From: Ahniella affigens
GTDB taxonomy: Bacteria > Pseudomonadota > Gammaproteobacteria > Xanthomonadales > Ahniellaceae
Assembly (NCBI RefSeq): GCF_003015185.1
Contig: NZ_CP027860.1
Location: 5,673,001 to 5,737,000, forward strand
Direction: 5' to 3'
Length of the DNA stretch: 64,000 nucleotides
Shown here: piece after piece, positions 28,460 to 36,248 of the stretch
Layout: each line of letters starts with the position of its first letter
Position numbering within the stretch: position 1 is the stretch's first letter
The notes under the pieces: generated by a model
Databases searched by the model: none
What the model was told of the DNA's origin: nothing
The model's input: the letters and a program-made list of their open reading frames with translations, nothing else
Program-made: the position numbers and the translations under genes

Positions 28460-29410
28460 ACGGTTCCACCTAACCGCACCGGTTACTATCACTGCGTCAG
28501 CCGTTGTGAACGGCGTGCTTGGTTGCGCGGCGTCGACTCCTTGACCGGCATCAACTACGAGCATCGTCGGGAATGGGTCGAGAATCGGTTGTTCATGCTG
28601 GCTGAGGTCTATTCGGTCTTGATCTATGCTTACGCGGTGATGAGCAACCATCTCCACGTAGTCCTGAAGACCGATGCGAGTGCTGCAGCGGGTTGGTCAG
28701 ATGAAGAAGTTGCCAGTCGCTGATCCCAAGCGTTTCCGGGTTCTGGTGATCCGGAGTCACAGAAGACACGCATTGCCAACATCACCGCCGCGCCGAAACT
28801 GGTCGACAAATACCGCGACCGGCTTCGGAACTTGAGTTGGTTCATGAAGAGTCTGGTTGAGCCAATCGCACGGCAGGCGAACAAAAACGACCGCTGCTCG
28901 GGTCGGTTCTGGAAGGGGTAATTCAGAGCGCAAGCGCTGATCGATGAGCGAGCACTGCTGGCGGCCACGGTCTATGCCGACTTGAATCCGATTCGGGCAA
29001 AGATGGCAACCGACTTCCGGAGTTCCAGGCGCACAGCTGTGCAACGTGGGATCGAAGCGATCAAGGCGCAATCACCACAGGCCGAGGAGTCGACCGGCGC
29101 GGTGGCCGGTATCAAAGAGGAAGGGCTGAGCCTGTCGACCCGTAGCTACATTGCTTTGGCGGACTTTACGGGCCGCCATTGGCACCAGGGCAAGCCAAGC
29201 CGAATCACGGACGACGTCAGGCCGATTCCGATGGCGCTCAAGAATGACCCGGAGCAATGGGATGAGCAAGTTCGAGGCTTTGGAGAACGACGTGTTTCAG
29301 CACTAAGCGCACTCGATCGCCTGATTCCGTTTGCAGCCGAGATCGGTCGGCGCTGGCTGGTTGGCGATCAGTTGGCTCGGAAGGCGTATCGGAAGTCGAT
29401 CGCGTTCTGA
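28460..29410 (+). pseudogene. REP-associated-type Y1 (HUH) transposase pseudogene
   Basis: In one frame the conceptual product reads GYYHCVSRCERRAWLRGVDS, then HRREWVENRL, AYAVMSNHLHVVLK (the HUH pair), NLSWFMKSLVEPIARQAN, GRFWKG-stop-FRAQALIDE and AATVYADLNPIRAKM, matching the IS200-like Y1 transposases that act on REP sequences. Two in-frame stops break it: TGA at 28721-28723, where relatives have Trp, and TAA at 28919-28921, where relatives have Arg or Lys. The N-terminus is also unclear. The C-terminal part (28982-29410) is still open for 142 codons. Clearly inactive. Confidence 0.85.
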
Positions 29411-29796
29411 GTCGCTCCGCGAGCGGCAAGGCCAGTTCACGGGCTTCTGGTACCAATTGCCGTATAGCGACACCGAGTCACCATTTGGCGATTGATAAGG
29501 ACGCTGGCGCAAGAGCTTGCGTCGGCCGCAACGCCTGCCAAACGGCACTGCCGACCTCAGCGCAACTCCGCGCACGACCACAATCTGGCCCGCACATTCG
29601 TTCGCCCTACCTCTATGGCGGCGCATGCGGCCAACCGCCAGCCGACAGTCGCAAATAAACCGAGCTTGCGATATGAAGCTCGGAGGCAAATCGCAACGTA
29701 TGGCACCAAAATCTCGGTGCTGTCGAGAATTGGTCTGCCGATAAGTGGTGTGCATACAGTCTCGCCTGTCCAAAAGCCAACTAAGGACTCTTTAGG
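29411..29796. other. Noncoding stretch after the transposase pseudogene
   Basis: 386 bp with only short overlapping frames on both strands and no ribosome-site-supported start. Base composition is less GC-rich than the flanking core genes. I see nothing identifiable. Confidence 0.4.
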
Positions 29797-30135
29797 ATGC
29801 CGATCTACTCGCTGCATGATTTCTCGCTTGTAACGATTCGGCTCGATTGGGCCAGTGCTAGAGCTGAACTTACAATTCTGAACCACCAAAGCAACCCAAT
29901 TGGCCTAGTCGCTGAAGGCGTGAGTCTATTGACAGTTCCCATTCAAAACGAATGAGGGTCAAGCAAATCAATCAACTCTTTTGAAGGCCCTGTTCCGGTT
30001 GATGGAGGAGAGTCATTGGCTCTGACAATTGAGATGCAATCCGGAGACCTTATCAAGATCATCGCTACGCGATTCGTGATGCCGAGCTTGCCAGTCAGCG
30101 CGAGCGCCAGAGGCGGCCAAAAGGGCGCCCTGTAG
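29797..30135 (+). pseudogene. Small immunity-like gene with a single nonsense codon
   Basis: An ATG at 29797 opens MPIYSLHDFSLVTIRLDW and runs to TVPIQNE, then hits TGA at 29953-29955 (codon 53). The same frame continues GSSKSINSFEGP and LTIEMQSGDLIKIIATRF to a stop at 30133. I recall small uncharacterised proteins with the pattern PWG.S..IN followed by EMQSGD, where the stop position is Trp, so a TGG-to-TGA change is likely. The family name is not certain. It precedes two immunity-like genes and may be part of the same array. Confidence 0.6.
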
Positions 30136-30246
30136 CGCCCGTCGACTCTAGCGCCCAGTTCGAACTAGGCTCGGAGATACGATTGGCCGCAAGGGCCTAG
30201 AGACGAAGTGACGAAGTAGCGACGCGACAACTGGACTGACATGCAC

Positions 30247-30545
30247 CGAACGTTTCAACCAACTTTGGAAATGCGAGCGCGAAGGCTGGGGCGCGCCGAT
30301 ACTTTGAGGCATGGCGGAACTCTCTGAATTGGCATCGCCTTGAACCCTTCGAGAAGTTCGCCGCTACGATCGATCGAAATCGGGAAGGCCTCGCTGCCTA
30401 TTGTCTTCCCGAGAACAAAGTGGCGCTCGGCTTTGTCTCGGAACTCAGCAACAAGATTCGGGTCAACCAGCGCCGATCATACGGTCTCCGAGATGAAGAT
30501 GACCTCCGCCTCACGATACTGACATGCATGCTGCCGGAGCTCTAA
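30247..30545 (+). pseudogene. ISL3-family transposase C-terminal fragment, frameshifted
   Basis: Two frames join to give ERFNQLWKCEREGW (30248-30289) and RRYFEAWRNSLNW, EPFEKFAATIDRNREGLAAY, LSNKIRVNQRRSYGLRDEDD and LTCMLPEL before a stop at 30543-30545. This is the C-terminal end of ISL3/IS204-type DDE transposases (..LNNKI..RRAYGYR..). One extra G in TGGGGCGCG near 30290 explains the frame change. The upstream two thirds of the element are missing, so it is a relic. Confidence 0.75.
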
Positions 30546-30603
30546 AGTCTGCACGACTACCCACACGAATTCGCGAAGAGCCACAGTTGGCGGGATAAGA
30601 AGA

Positions 30604-31011
30604 ATGAATGATTGGACCGAGTACCTAGACGATCCACTTGCGATTCGGAGTGTGTTCAAGGAGGGCGTGCCTCCGCTGGACCGGGTGCAAGTCCACGAAG
30701 TGAGCCTGCTGGCTAGTGGTCCCTCCGTGTCACTGCGCTTTGATTTGGGAGCGTTCTCAACCGCCCCGCCCAAGAAATGGGTCGAGAGAGGGAACAATAG
30801 GGTCCAAGTCACATTGGTAGCGGTGGGTGTCAGCGCGGTGCATCTGGATGGCATCGAAACACGAGTGCTCGGAAGCATCGTCCTATCGAAGCAAGGAAAT
30901 GCAATTCGCTTGAGGCTGAATGCCGAGCACACCACACTGGAGCTTATCGCTGACTTTCTCTACATTCGGGTAATGTCAGCATATACACGCTGTGACCCAC
31001 GAGATGACTAG
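30604..31011 (+). CDS. Imm50-like immunity protein
   Basis: 135 aa, beginning MNDWTEYLDDPLAIRSVF. Segments PPLDRVQVHEVSLL, VSLRFDLGAF, APPKKWVERGNNRVQVTL and HLDGIE fit the immunity protein 50 family (FDL..FP..PP.KW..  N.VQ..L), which in other genomes neutralises polymorphic toxins. No signal peptide, so it would be cytoplasmic. No toxin gene is visible nearby; it stands between an ISL3 relic and an Imm26-like gene. The assignment is by recalled pattern, not a search. Confidence 0.75.
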   Translation: MNDWTEYLDDPLAIRSVFKEGVPPLDRVQVHEVSLLASGPSVSLRFDLGAFSTAPPKKWVERGNNRVQVTLVAVGVSAVHLDGIETRVLGSIVLSKQGNAIRLRLNAEHTTLELIADFLYIRVMSAYTRCDPRDD

Positions 31012-31142
31012 CGCACGTTCTGTGCTTGGTCGCATTCATTGGCATTCATCATTGTGCCAATCAGTTGGCTCGACTGCGGGTCCGTTCCGCGTCGTCTTCG
31101 CCACGCCACGTCTCAGACAAGTTATCGATCCAGAATTCCGAC

Positions 31143-31604
31143 GTGAAGAGTGAGATCGGCGCCATTATCGAAATACCAACCTCCAAGGGTCTGGCGTATG
31201 CACAGGTATCTCATGTGAATGCGGATTTCGGGCATTTGCTTCGAGTGTTTCAAGAGACGTTCACAGAACGCCCCTTGAGCTTTCGGGAACTCGTCAACAG
31301 TAGTCCCCAGTTCTTATGCTTTTACCCTTTAAGGGCTGGATTGAGGGCAAATCTCGTTTCGATTTTGGGCACCGAAGACGTTCCTGAGTTCGCCAAAAAG
31401 TTTCCGCTCTTCAGGGACTATACTGGTGTAGACCTGAAAACAGGTAAGGCCGGGCCTTGGTGGTTCTGGGATGGCGAACAAGAATGGATGGTGGGGGAGA
31501 TCACCGCAGCGCAACGGGAAATGCCAATGCGAAGCATCTTGTCCCATACGTTAATGGTCGAGCGAATCGAATCTGGTTGGACTGCAAAGCTCGATCCGCT
31601 TTGA
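31143..31604 (+). CDS. Imm26-like immunity protein
   Basis: About 153 aa if translation begins at the GTG at 31143 (VKSEIGAIIEIPTSKGLAYAQ). The frame is open further upstream to a TTG at 31026, but those residues look unrelated, and no good ribosome site decides the start. Conserved-looking segments are IPTSKGLAYAQVSH, CFYPLRAGLR, FPLFRDY and WWFWDGEQEWMVGEIT, matching the Imm26-type pattern I recall. It would be cytoplasmic. With the Imm50-like gene it forms an orphan immunity pair. Confidence 0.65.
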   Translation: MKSEIGAIIEIPTSKGLAYAQVSHVNADFGHLLRVFQETFTERPLSFRELVNSSPQFLCFYPLRAGLRANLVSILGTEDVPEFAKKFPLFRDYTGVDLKTGKAGPWWFWDGEQEWMVGEITAAQREMPMRSILSHTLMVERIESGWTAKLDPL

Positions 31605-31633
31605 CTGCGCTTCGAAATTGAACGCAAGCCGAC

Positions 31634-31662
31634 GCCCACAAAGATCAGCGTGGGCCTTCTTG
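31634..31662 (+). terminator. Terminator after the Imm26-like gene
   Basis: GCCCAC (31634-31639) and GTGGGC (31650-31655) form a 6-bp stem with a 10-nt loop, followed by CTTCTT. It lies 30 nt after the stop codon. Moderate quality. Confidence 0.5.
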
Positions 31663-31685
31663 CTCGCTAACGACCCAAGCGTGAC

Positions 31686-31712
31686 CGCGACTTTGCGGCT
31701 TGCAAAGTCGCG
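31686..31712. repeat. Perfect 11-bp inverted repeat between convergent genes
   Basis: CGCGACTTTGC and GCAAAGTCGCG flank a 5-nt loop (GGCTT). It sits between the Imm26-like gene (plus) and purD (minus, ends at 31768) and could act as a bidirectional terminator or a REP-like element. No T-tract follows on either strand. Confidence 0.6.
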
Positions 31713-31767
31713 TCAGGTGCACCAAATGGCGGACGATGTACTACGTACGACCGCGACACAAGGCACG

Positions 31768-33060
31768 CTACCGCGTTGCCTGCTCCCGCCCAATCCCGCG
31801 CCACCCAATATCCGTCCGATGTTGCTCGCCGCGCCAGCTGATGGTGTCGACGCGCGTATACGCCGTCTCGGCGGCCTGCTTGATGGTTGGCGCAAGGGCG
31901 CAGACGGTTAGTACGCGTCCGCCAGCAGTAACCACTTGGCCATCCTGGTTGCGGGTGCCGGCGTGGAAGACTTTCACACTGGCGGTGTCGCCTGCGTCGA
32001 GCCCGGCAATCACATCACCTTGCGGCACAGTGCCAGGGTAGTGTTCGGCGGCCATCACGACGCCGACGGAAGCGAGTGTGGTCCAGTCGGGTTCGACGGC
32101 ATCCAAGCGTCCGTCGATGCCGGCTTCGAGCAGCGCGCTGAAGTCGCTTTGGAGGCGCAGCATGATGACTTGCGTTTCGGGGTCGCCCATGCGGGCATTG
32201 AATTCGATGACTTTTGCTTGGCCGTCGGCGTTGATCATCAGGCCGGCATACAGAAAGCCGGTGAATGGAATGCCATCGGTGGCCATGCCGTTGATCGTTG
32301 GCAGGATGATGTCGCGCATCACGTGCTCGTGGACGGCAGCGGTCACCACGGGCGCGGGGGAGTAGGCGCCCATCCCACCGGTGTTCGGGCCTTGGTCACC
32401 ATCAAACACGCGCTTGTGATCTTGCGAGGTGACCAGCGGCAGCGCGTGTTGACCATCGACCATGCAGATAAAGCTTGCTTCTTCGCCGACAAGAAACTCC
32501 TCGATCACCACGCGCGATCCAGCCTGACCAAGCAGGTTCCCCGACAACATATCGCGCACGGCGGACTCGGCTTCATCGAGTGTCATCGCAACAACCACAC
32601 CTTTGCCTGCCGCCAATCCGTCTGCCTTGATGACGATCGGTGCGCCTTGGGCGCGCACGTAGTCGATTGCCGGACTGGTGTCGGTGAATGTTCGATACGC
32701 GGCTGTGGGAATGCGATGGCGCGCCAGAAAGTCCTTGGTAAACGCTTTGCTCGATTCGAGCTGTGCAGCAGCTTGGGTCGGCCCGAAAATGCGCAAGCCT
32801 TCTGCACGAAATCGATCGACGACACCTGCCGCTAACGGGCCTTCGGGGCCGACCACGGTCAGCGTCACGCCCTCCGAGCGAACGAGCTGCACCAAGCCAT
32901 CAACGTCCATCGCACTTACCGACACGTTCCGGCATTTCGGCTCCCGCGCCGTGCCTGCGTTGCCCGGTGCCACCAAGACTTCCGTCACCCGCGCGGCTTG
33001 CGCCAAGCGCCAAGCGATTGCATGTTCGCGGCCACCCGAGCCAATCACCAGAACTTTCAT
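31768..33060 (-). CDS. purD: Phosphoribosylamine-glycine ligase (GARS)
   Basis: 430 aa. It catalyses the second step of purine synthesis with ATP-grasp chemistry. The start MKVLVIGSGGREHA is the canonical PurD opening and has GAGGAGT upstream on the minus strand; the longer in-frame start is rejected. Visible motifs are GPEGPLAAGVVDRF, IVIKADGLAAGKGV, GEEASFICMVDG, DHKRVFDGDQGPNTGGMGAY and EFNARMGDPE. It is not next to purH, its frequent partner. No defect is seen. Confidence 0.97.
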   Translation of the reverse strand: MKVLVIGSGGREHAIAWRLAQAARVTEVLVAPGNAGTAREPKCRNVSVSAMDVDGLVQLVRSEGVTLTVVGPEGPLAAGVVDRFRAEGLRIFGPTQAAAQLESSKAFTKDFLARHRIPTAAYRTFTDTSPAIDYVRAQGAPIVIKADGLAAGKGVVVAMTLDEAESAVRDMLSGNLLGQAGSRVVIEEFLVGEEASFICMVDGQHALPLVTSQDHKRVFDGDQGPNTGGMGAYSPAPVVTAAVHEHVMRDIILPTINGMATDGIPFTGFLYAGLMINADGQAKVIEFNARMGDPETQVIMLRLQSDFSALLEAGIDGRLDAVEPDWTTLASVGVVMAAEHYPGTVPQGDVIAGLDAGDTASVKVFHAGTRNQDGQVVTAGGRVLTVCALAPTIKQAAETAYTRVDTISWRGEQHRTDIGWRGIGREQATR

Positions 33061-33086
33061 CACGACACTCCTCATCAATTAGGGGC

Positions 33087-33232
33087 CCTCTGAACAAGTT
33101 CAGAGGCGACGCGGGCCATGGATGGCCCGCCCGGAATCAAGCGCGCAAGCGCTTGATTCCGGAGCACTGAGCCCGGTCCTGTGCCGGACTCAGCGCGGGT
33201 CTGAAAGTCCAGGATGGACTGATTCAGACCCT
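33087..33232. repeat. Five-hairpin structured intergenic repeat (single copy)
   Basis: Between purD and tdk. Five inverted repeats follow one another: CCTCTGAAC/GTTCAGAGG, GCGGGCC/GGCCCGC around ATGGAT, GGAATCAAGCGC/GCGCTTGATTCC around GCAA, CTGAG.CCGG/CCGG.CTCAG, and GGGTCTGAA/TTCAGACCC with an inner GTCC/GGAC pair. The order and loops match the array at 48025-48550. No open frame or promoter is evident. It could be a mobile palindromic element or a structured RNA. Confidence 0.9.
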
Positions 33233-33335
33233 ACTTGGCAGTACGCACGGCTGACGCGTCACGTCACGCAACGTGCCTCAGGCAAAAAACCAGATTCAAA
33301 ATTGTCGATCGTCCCGCGCAACAGCGCGCAAGAGA

Positions 33336-33965
33336 TCACACCGGCGGCAGCGGCAAGTCCACCTGCTGTGGCTCAATCTGCCCGCCTTCCTGTGTCAAGC
33401 GCTTGAACTCCGCGCGGCTCACCGACACGTAGCGATCATTGCCGCCGATCTCGACCTGCGCGCCCTCTGTTGCGGCGCGACCATTCGCGTCGACGCGAAT
33501 CACCATCGTTGCTTTGCGGCCGGTATGGCAGATCGTCTTGATCTCCTGAAACGAATCGGCCCAGGCGAGCAGGTACTTCGAGCCCTCAAACAACTCGCCG
33601 CGGAAATCGGTGCGAAGCCCGTAAGCGAGCACCGGCACATTGAGCTCATCGACGATATCCGTCAGCTGCCATACCTGGGCCTTGGAGAGAAACTGCGCCT
33701 CGTCGACGAGCACGCAGTGTAGTTGGCCGTGCGCCTCGACATCGCCTCTTGCCAGCGCATAGAGATCATCGCCGCCTTCAAAGATCTGACCGCGCGCCTT
33801 CAGCCCGATGCGCGATTGCACCAGCCCAATGCCGTACCGGTCGTCCAGACGCGGCGTCAGGATCAAGGTGCGCATCCCGCGCTCGTGATAGTTGTGTGCA
33901 CTCTGCAGCAGCGTCGTGGTCTTACCGGCATTCATTGCCGAGTAATAGAAATAGAGCTTTGCCAT
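33336..33965 (-). CDS. tdk: Thymidine kinase (type II)
   Basis: 209 aa. It phosphorylates thymidine in the salvage pathway. [21 protein letters not shown] holds the P-loop (near residues 9-18), LVDEAQFL is the Walker B/catalytic Glu, and [20 protein letters not shown] is the family lasso region. The zinc site is reduced to [10 protein letters not shown], as in many proteobacterial TdKs. The C-terminal tail is Gln/Pro rich. It appears monocistronic, flanked by a repeat downstream. Confidence 0.96.
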   Translation of the reverse strand: MAKLYFYYSAMNAGKTTTLLQSAHNYHERGMRTLILTPRLDDRYGIGLVQSRIGLKARGQIFEGGDDLYALARGDVEAHGQLHCVLVDEAQFLSKAQVWQLTDIVDELNVPVLAYGLRTDFRGELFEGSKYLLAWADSFQEIKTICHTGRKATMVIRVDANGRAATEGAQVEIGGNDRYVSVSRAEFKRLTQEGGQIEPQQVDLPLPPV

Positions 33966-34061
33966 GGGCTACCTGAAACGTTGAAGCCGTCAACGGCCTG
34001 ATCCGAAACCTGCGCGTCGGATCAGGAGCCAGTCACTGTTGCCGCCACTGGCGAACGGCGG

Positions 34062-34847
34062 TCAATGCTTCGCAAACGCGTCGTCAAAGAAGTTGTTCAT
34101 CATCTGGAAGCCGCGCTTGGCGGCGCGCTCGTTATAGAGACAGCCCGGCGAATTCGCGTCGGGCTCGGCAAAACAATGCACGGCACCGCCAAAGTTGACG
34201 AACTGGAAGTCCGCGCCCGCGCCCTGCATTTCGTTCGTGAATGCCGAAATCTGCTCGGCAGGAACATACGTGTCATCGGCGCCATTCATGGCGAGAATTG
34301 GGGTCTTGATCGACGTGACAGGCCACTTCGGATCGGCACCCAAGTTGCCGTGGAACGAGGCAATGCCCGCAAGTTCGATACCGTCGCGTGCGAGCTCCAG
34401 CACCGTCGCGCCGCCAAAGCAAAACCCAATGGCGCCAAGCCGGTTCAAGTCAATCGGCGCATCGGTCGCCTTGCCCTTAAACGCGTCCAAGGCGGCGCGC
34501 GCCCGCTGACGCAGAACCGAGCGATCCTGGTACATGCCGCCCGCAGCTTTGCCAGCTTCCTCGTTATTGGTTGGGCGGACCGACGTGCCGTAGACGTCGG
34601 CAATGAAAATTACATACTTGCTGCCGGCAATGGCCTTGGCCTTTTCGACCTGACCGTCATTGACGCCATACCAATTCGGCACCATTAGCAGACCCGGCCG
34701 TTTGGTGTCGGTTGCATCGTCGAAGACGAGCACGCCCGCCATGTCGGTATAACCCAGCCGGTACGCAACGGCTTCACTCTTCATGGCGGCCAACGCACCC
34801 GTTGAGCCGAGACCGAACAAACACCAGGACAAAACGCGCGTCAACAT
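34062..34847 (-). CDS. Exported dienelactone hydrolase family protein
   Basis: 261 aa from MLTRVLSWCLFGLGSTGALAA, a signal peptide with GGAG upstream; the 14-residue longer frame is rejected. The alpha/beta hydrolase core has PNWYGVNDG, the nucleophile Cys in GAIGFCFGG, Asp in NGADDTYVP and His in GGAVHCF, the Cys-Asp-His triad of dienelactone hydrolases. The natural substrate cannot be inferred. Export is unusual for classical catabolic DLH but common in this subgroup. It is divergent from the cytochrome c' gene. Confidence 0.9.
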   Translation of the reverse strand: MLTRVLSWCLFGLGSTGALAAMKSEAVAYRLGYTDMAGVLVFDDATDTKRPGLLMVPNWYGVNDGQVEKAKAIAGSKYVIFIADVYGTSVRPTNNEEAGKAAGGMYQDRSVLRQRARAALDAFKGKATDAPIDLNRLGAIGFCFGGATVLELARDGIELAGIASFHGNLGADPKWPVTSIKTPILAMNGADDTYVPAEQISAFTNEMQGAGADFQFVNFGGAVHCFAEPDANSPGCLYNERAAKRGFQMMNNFFDDAFAKH

Positions 34848-35031
34848 GGGAGGGCTCCTGAGCAAGGGCGCCAAGGATACCGCCCCCAAGGTCTGCGGTC
34901 AGCAGCCCTGCATGTGCAGAAACTGTGATCCAGGGCGCCCTAACCAGCCCCAAATTGGCACAGACCCACCCGGGCGCCGAACCGATCGCCAATGCTATTC
35001 TTATCCATCCGTCACCCCAGGAGCCCCCTCC

Positions 35032-35475
35032 ATGAAGCGAACCCTGATCTCCGCTGTTCTTCTGCTCACCCTGCTAGCGCCGGCCGTGGCGGCCACGCCG
35101 GAAGAAGACGCGATCGAACGACGGCATGCGATTTTCGAACTGATTGCGTTCAACGTGGGCACCATGGGTGGCATGGTTCGTGAAAAGATCCCGTTTGACC
35201 AAACGGAATTCAAGAAGCGCGCGCTGAATGCGGCGTTCATGGCACAAATGCTCGACGAGCATTGGCCGAAAGGCTCCGACAAGGGCGGCACCGACGCCAA
35301 GCCCGACATCTGGGAAAACGAAGCCGACTTCCGCGCGAAGCTCAAGTCGTTCCAGGATCAGGCCAACAGCCTGTACAAAGCATCCAAGACCGGCACGCTG
35401 GAGACGCTGAAGCCCGAGTTCGGCAAGCTGATCGAGCAGTGCAAAGGCTGCCACGACCAATACAAAGCCGATTGA
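35032..35475 (+). CDS. Cytochrome c' (periplasmic c-type cytochrome)
   Basis: 147 aa. The start MKRTLISAVLLLTLLAPAVAA gives a signal peptide and follows CCAGGAG; the longer open frame upstream is noncoding. A four-helix protein with the haem motif CKGCH near the C-terminus (Cys137, Cys140, His141), the cytochrome c' arrangement. Known relatives bind NO or act in electron transfer. A UPF0114 gene follows after 17 nt. Confidence 0.93.
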   Translation: MKRTLISAVLLLTLLAPAVAATPEEDAIERRHAIFELIAFNVGTMGGMVREKIPFDQTEFKKRALNAAFMAQMLDEHWPKGSDKGGTDAKPDIWENEADFRAKLKSFQDQANSLYKASKTGTLETLKPEFGKLIEQCKGCHDQYKAD

Positions 35476-35492
35476 TCCGGTAGCTCGCCAAC

Positions 35493-36056
35493 ATGGCCGA
35501 TCCCAAATCGACCGCCACTGACGCGCCACAAAACCTGGGCCCTTTGCCCTGGTTGATCTTTTCGTCGCGCTGGTTGCAACTGCCTTTGTACCTGGGCCTG
35601 ATCGTGGCCCAGGGTGTTTACGTGGTTCTGTTCCTGAAAGAGCTTTGGCACCTGACGTCACATGTGGCGACGATCGGTGAGCAGGAAATTATGCTGGTCG
35701 TTCTCGGCCTGATCGACGTGGTCATGATTTCGAACCTGCTGGTCATGGTCATCGTCGGCGGGTACGAGACGTTCGTGTCCCGGCTGGGGCTGGAGGGCCA
35801 TCCTGACCAGCCGGAATGGCTGTCGCACGTCAATGCGACCGTACTCAAGGTCAAGCTGGCCACGGCGATCATCGGCATCAGCTCGATTCACCTGCTGAAG
35901 ACGTTCATCGAAGCCGGCTCGATTGGCCTGCCGCACGCCAAGACCACATGGGATGCTGTGATTCTGCAAACCATCATCCACTCCGTGTTCATCCTGTCTG
36001 CGATCGGCATTGCCTGGATTGACCGGCTCATGGTCACGCCTGGCAAGAAGCACTGA
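35493..36056 (+). CDS. UPF0114/YqhA family membrane protein
   Basis: 187 aa with four membrane segments: LPLYLGLIVAQGVYVVLFL (about 30-48), IMLVVLGLIDVVMISNLLVMVIVGGY (about 66-91), a helix near 120-135 and a C-terminal helix VILQTIIHSVFILSAIGIAW. FVSRLGLEGHPDQPEWL and HVNATVLKVKLATAIIGISSIHLL are family hallmarks. The function of UPF0114 proteins is not established. It may be co-transcribed with cytochrome c'. An imperfect GC-rich inverted repeat (about 36068-36096) follows and may end the transcript. Confidence 0.93.
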   Translation: MADPKSTATDAPQNLGPLPWLIFSSRWLQLPLYLGLIVAQGVYVVLFLKELWHLTSHVATIGEQEIMLVVLGLIDVVMISNLLVMVIVGGYETFVSRLGLEGHPDQPEWLSHVNATVLKVKLATAIIGISSIHLLKTFIEAGSIGLPHAKTTWDAVILQTIIHSVFILSAIGIAWIDRLMVTPGKKH

Positions 36057-36248
36057 CGTATGAAACGAGCCGGGCCGACGGTTGAACCGTCCGCCCGGCG
36101 ACTCGGCCGCTTCTGGAGGCGACCCGGGTCATCCGCGCTGTTTGGGGCAGCTGTCACGCAATCGCCTGACACTCATCACTTCGCCTTCCGGCCGTGTTGT
36201 CACTAAAGTGCTGCCCTCAGGGTCAACCGACTTGAACGAGGACCACAC

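Noticed and set aside
31026-31142. N-terminal 39-residue extension of the Imm26-like protein from a TTG
   Set aside because: No ribosome site and the residues do not resemble the family; GTG 31143 preferred, though not proven.
31005-31145. Integron attC site between the two immunity-like genes
   Set aside because: No paired core sites (GTTRRRY) with the expected inverted symmetry could be found.
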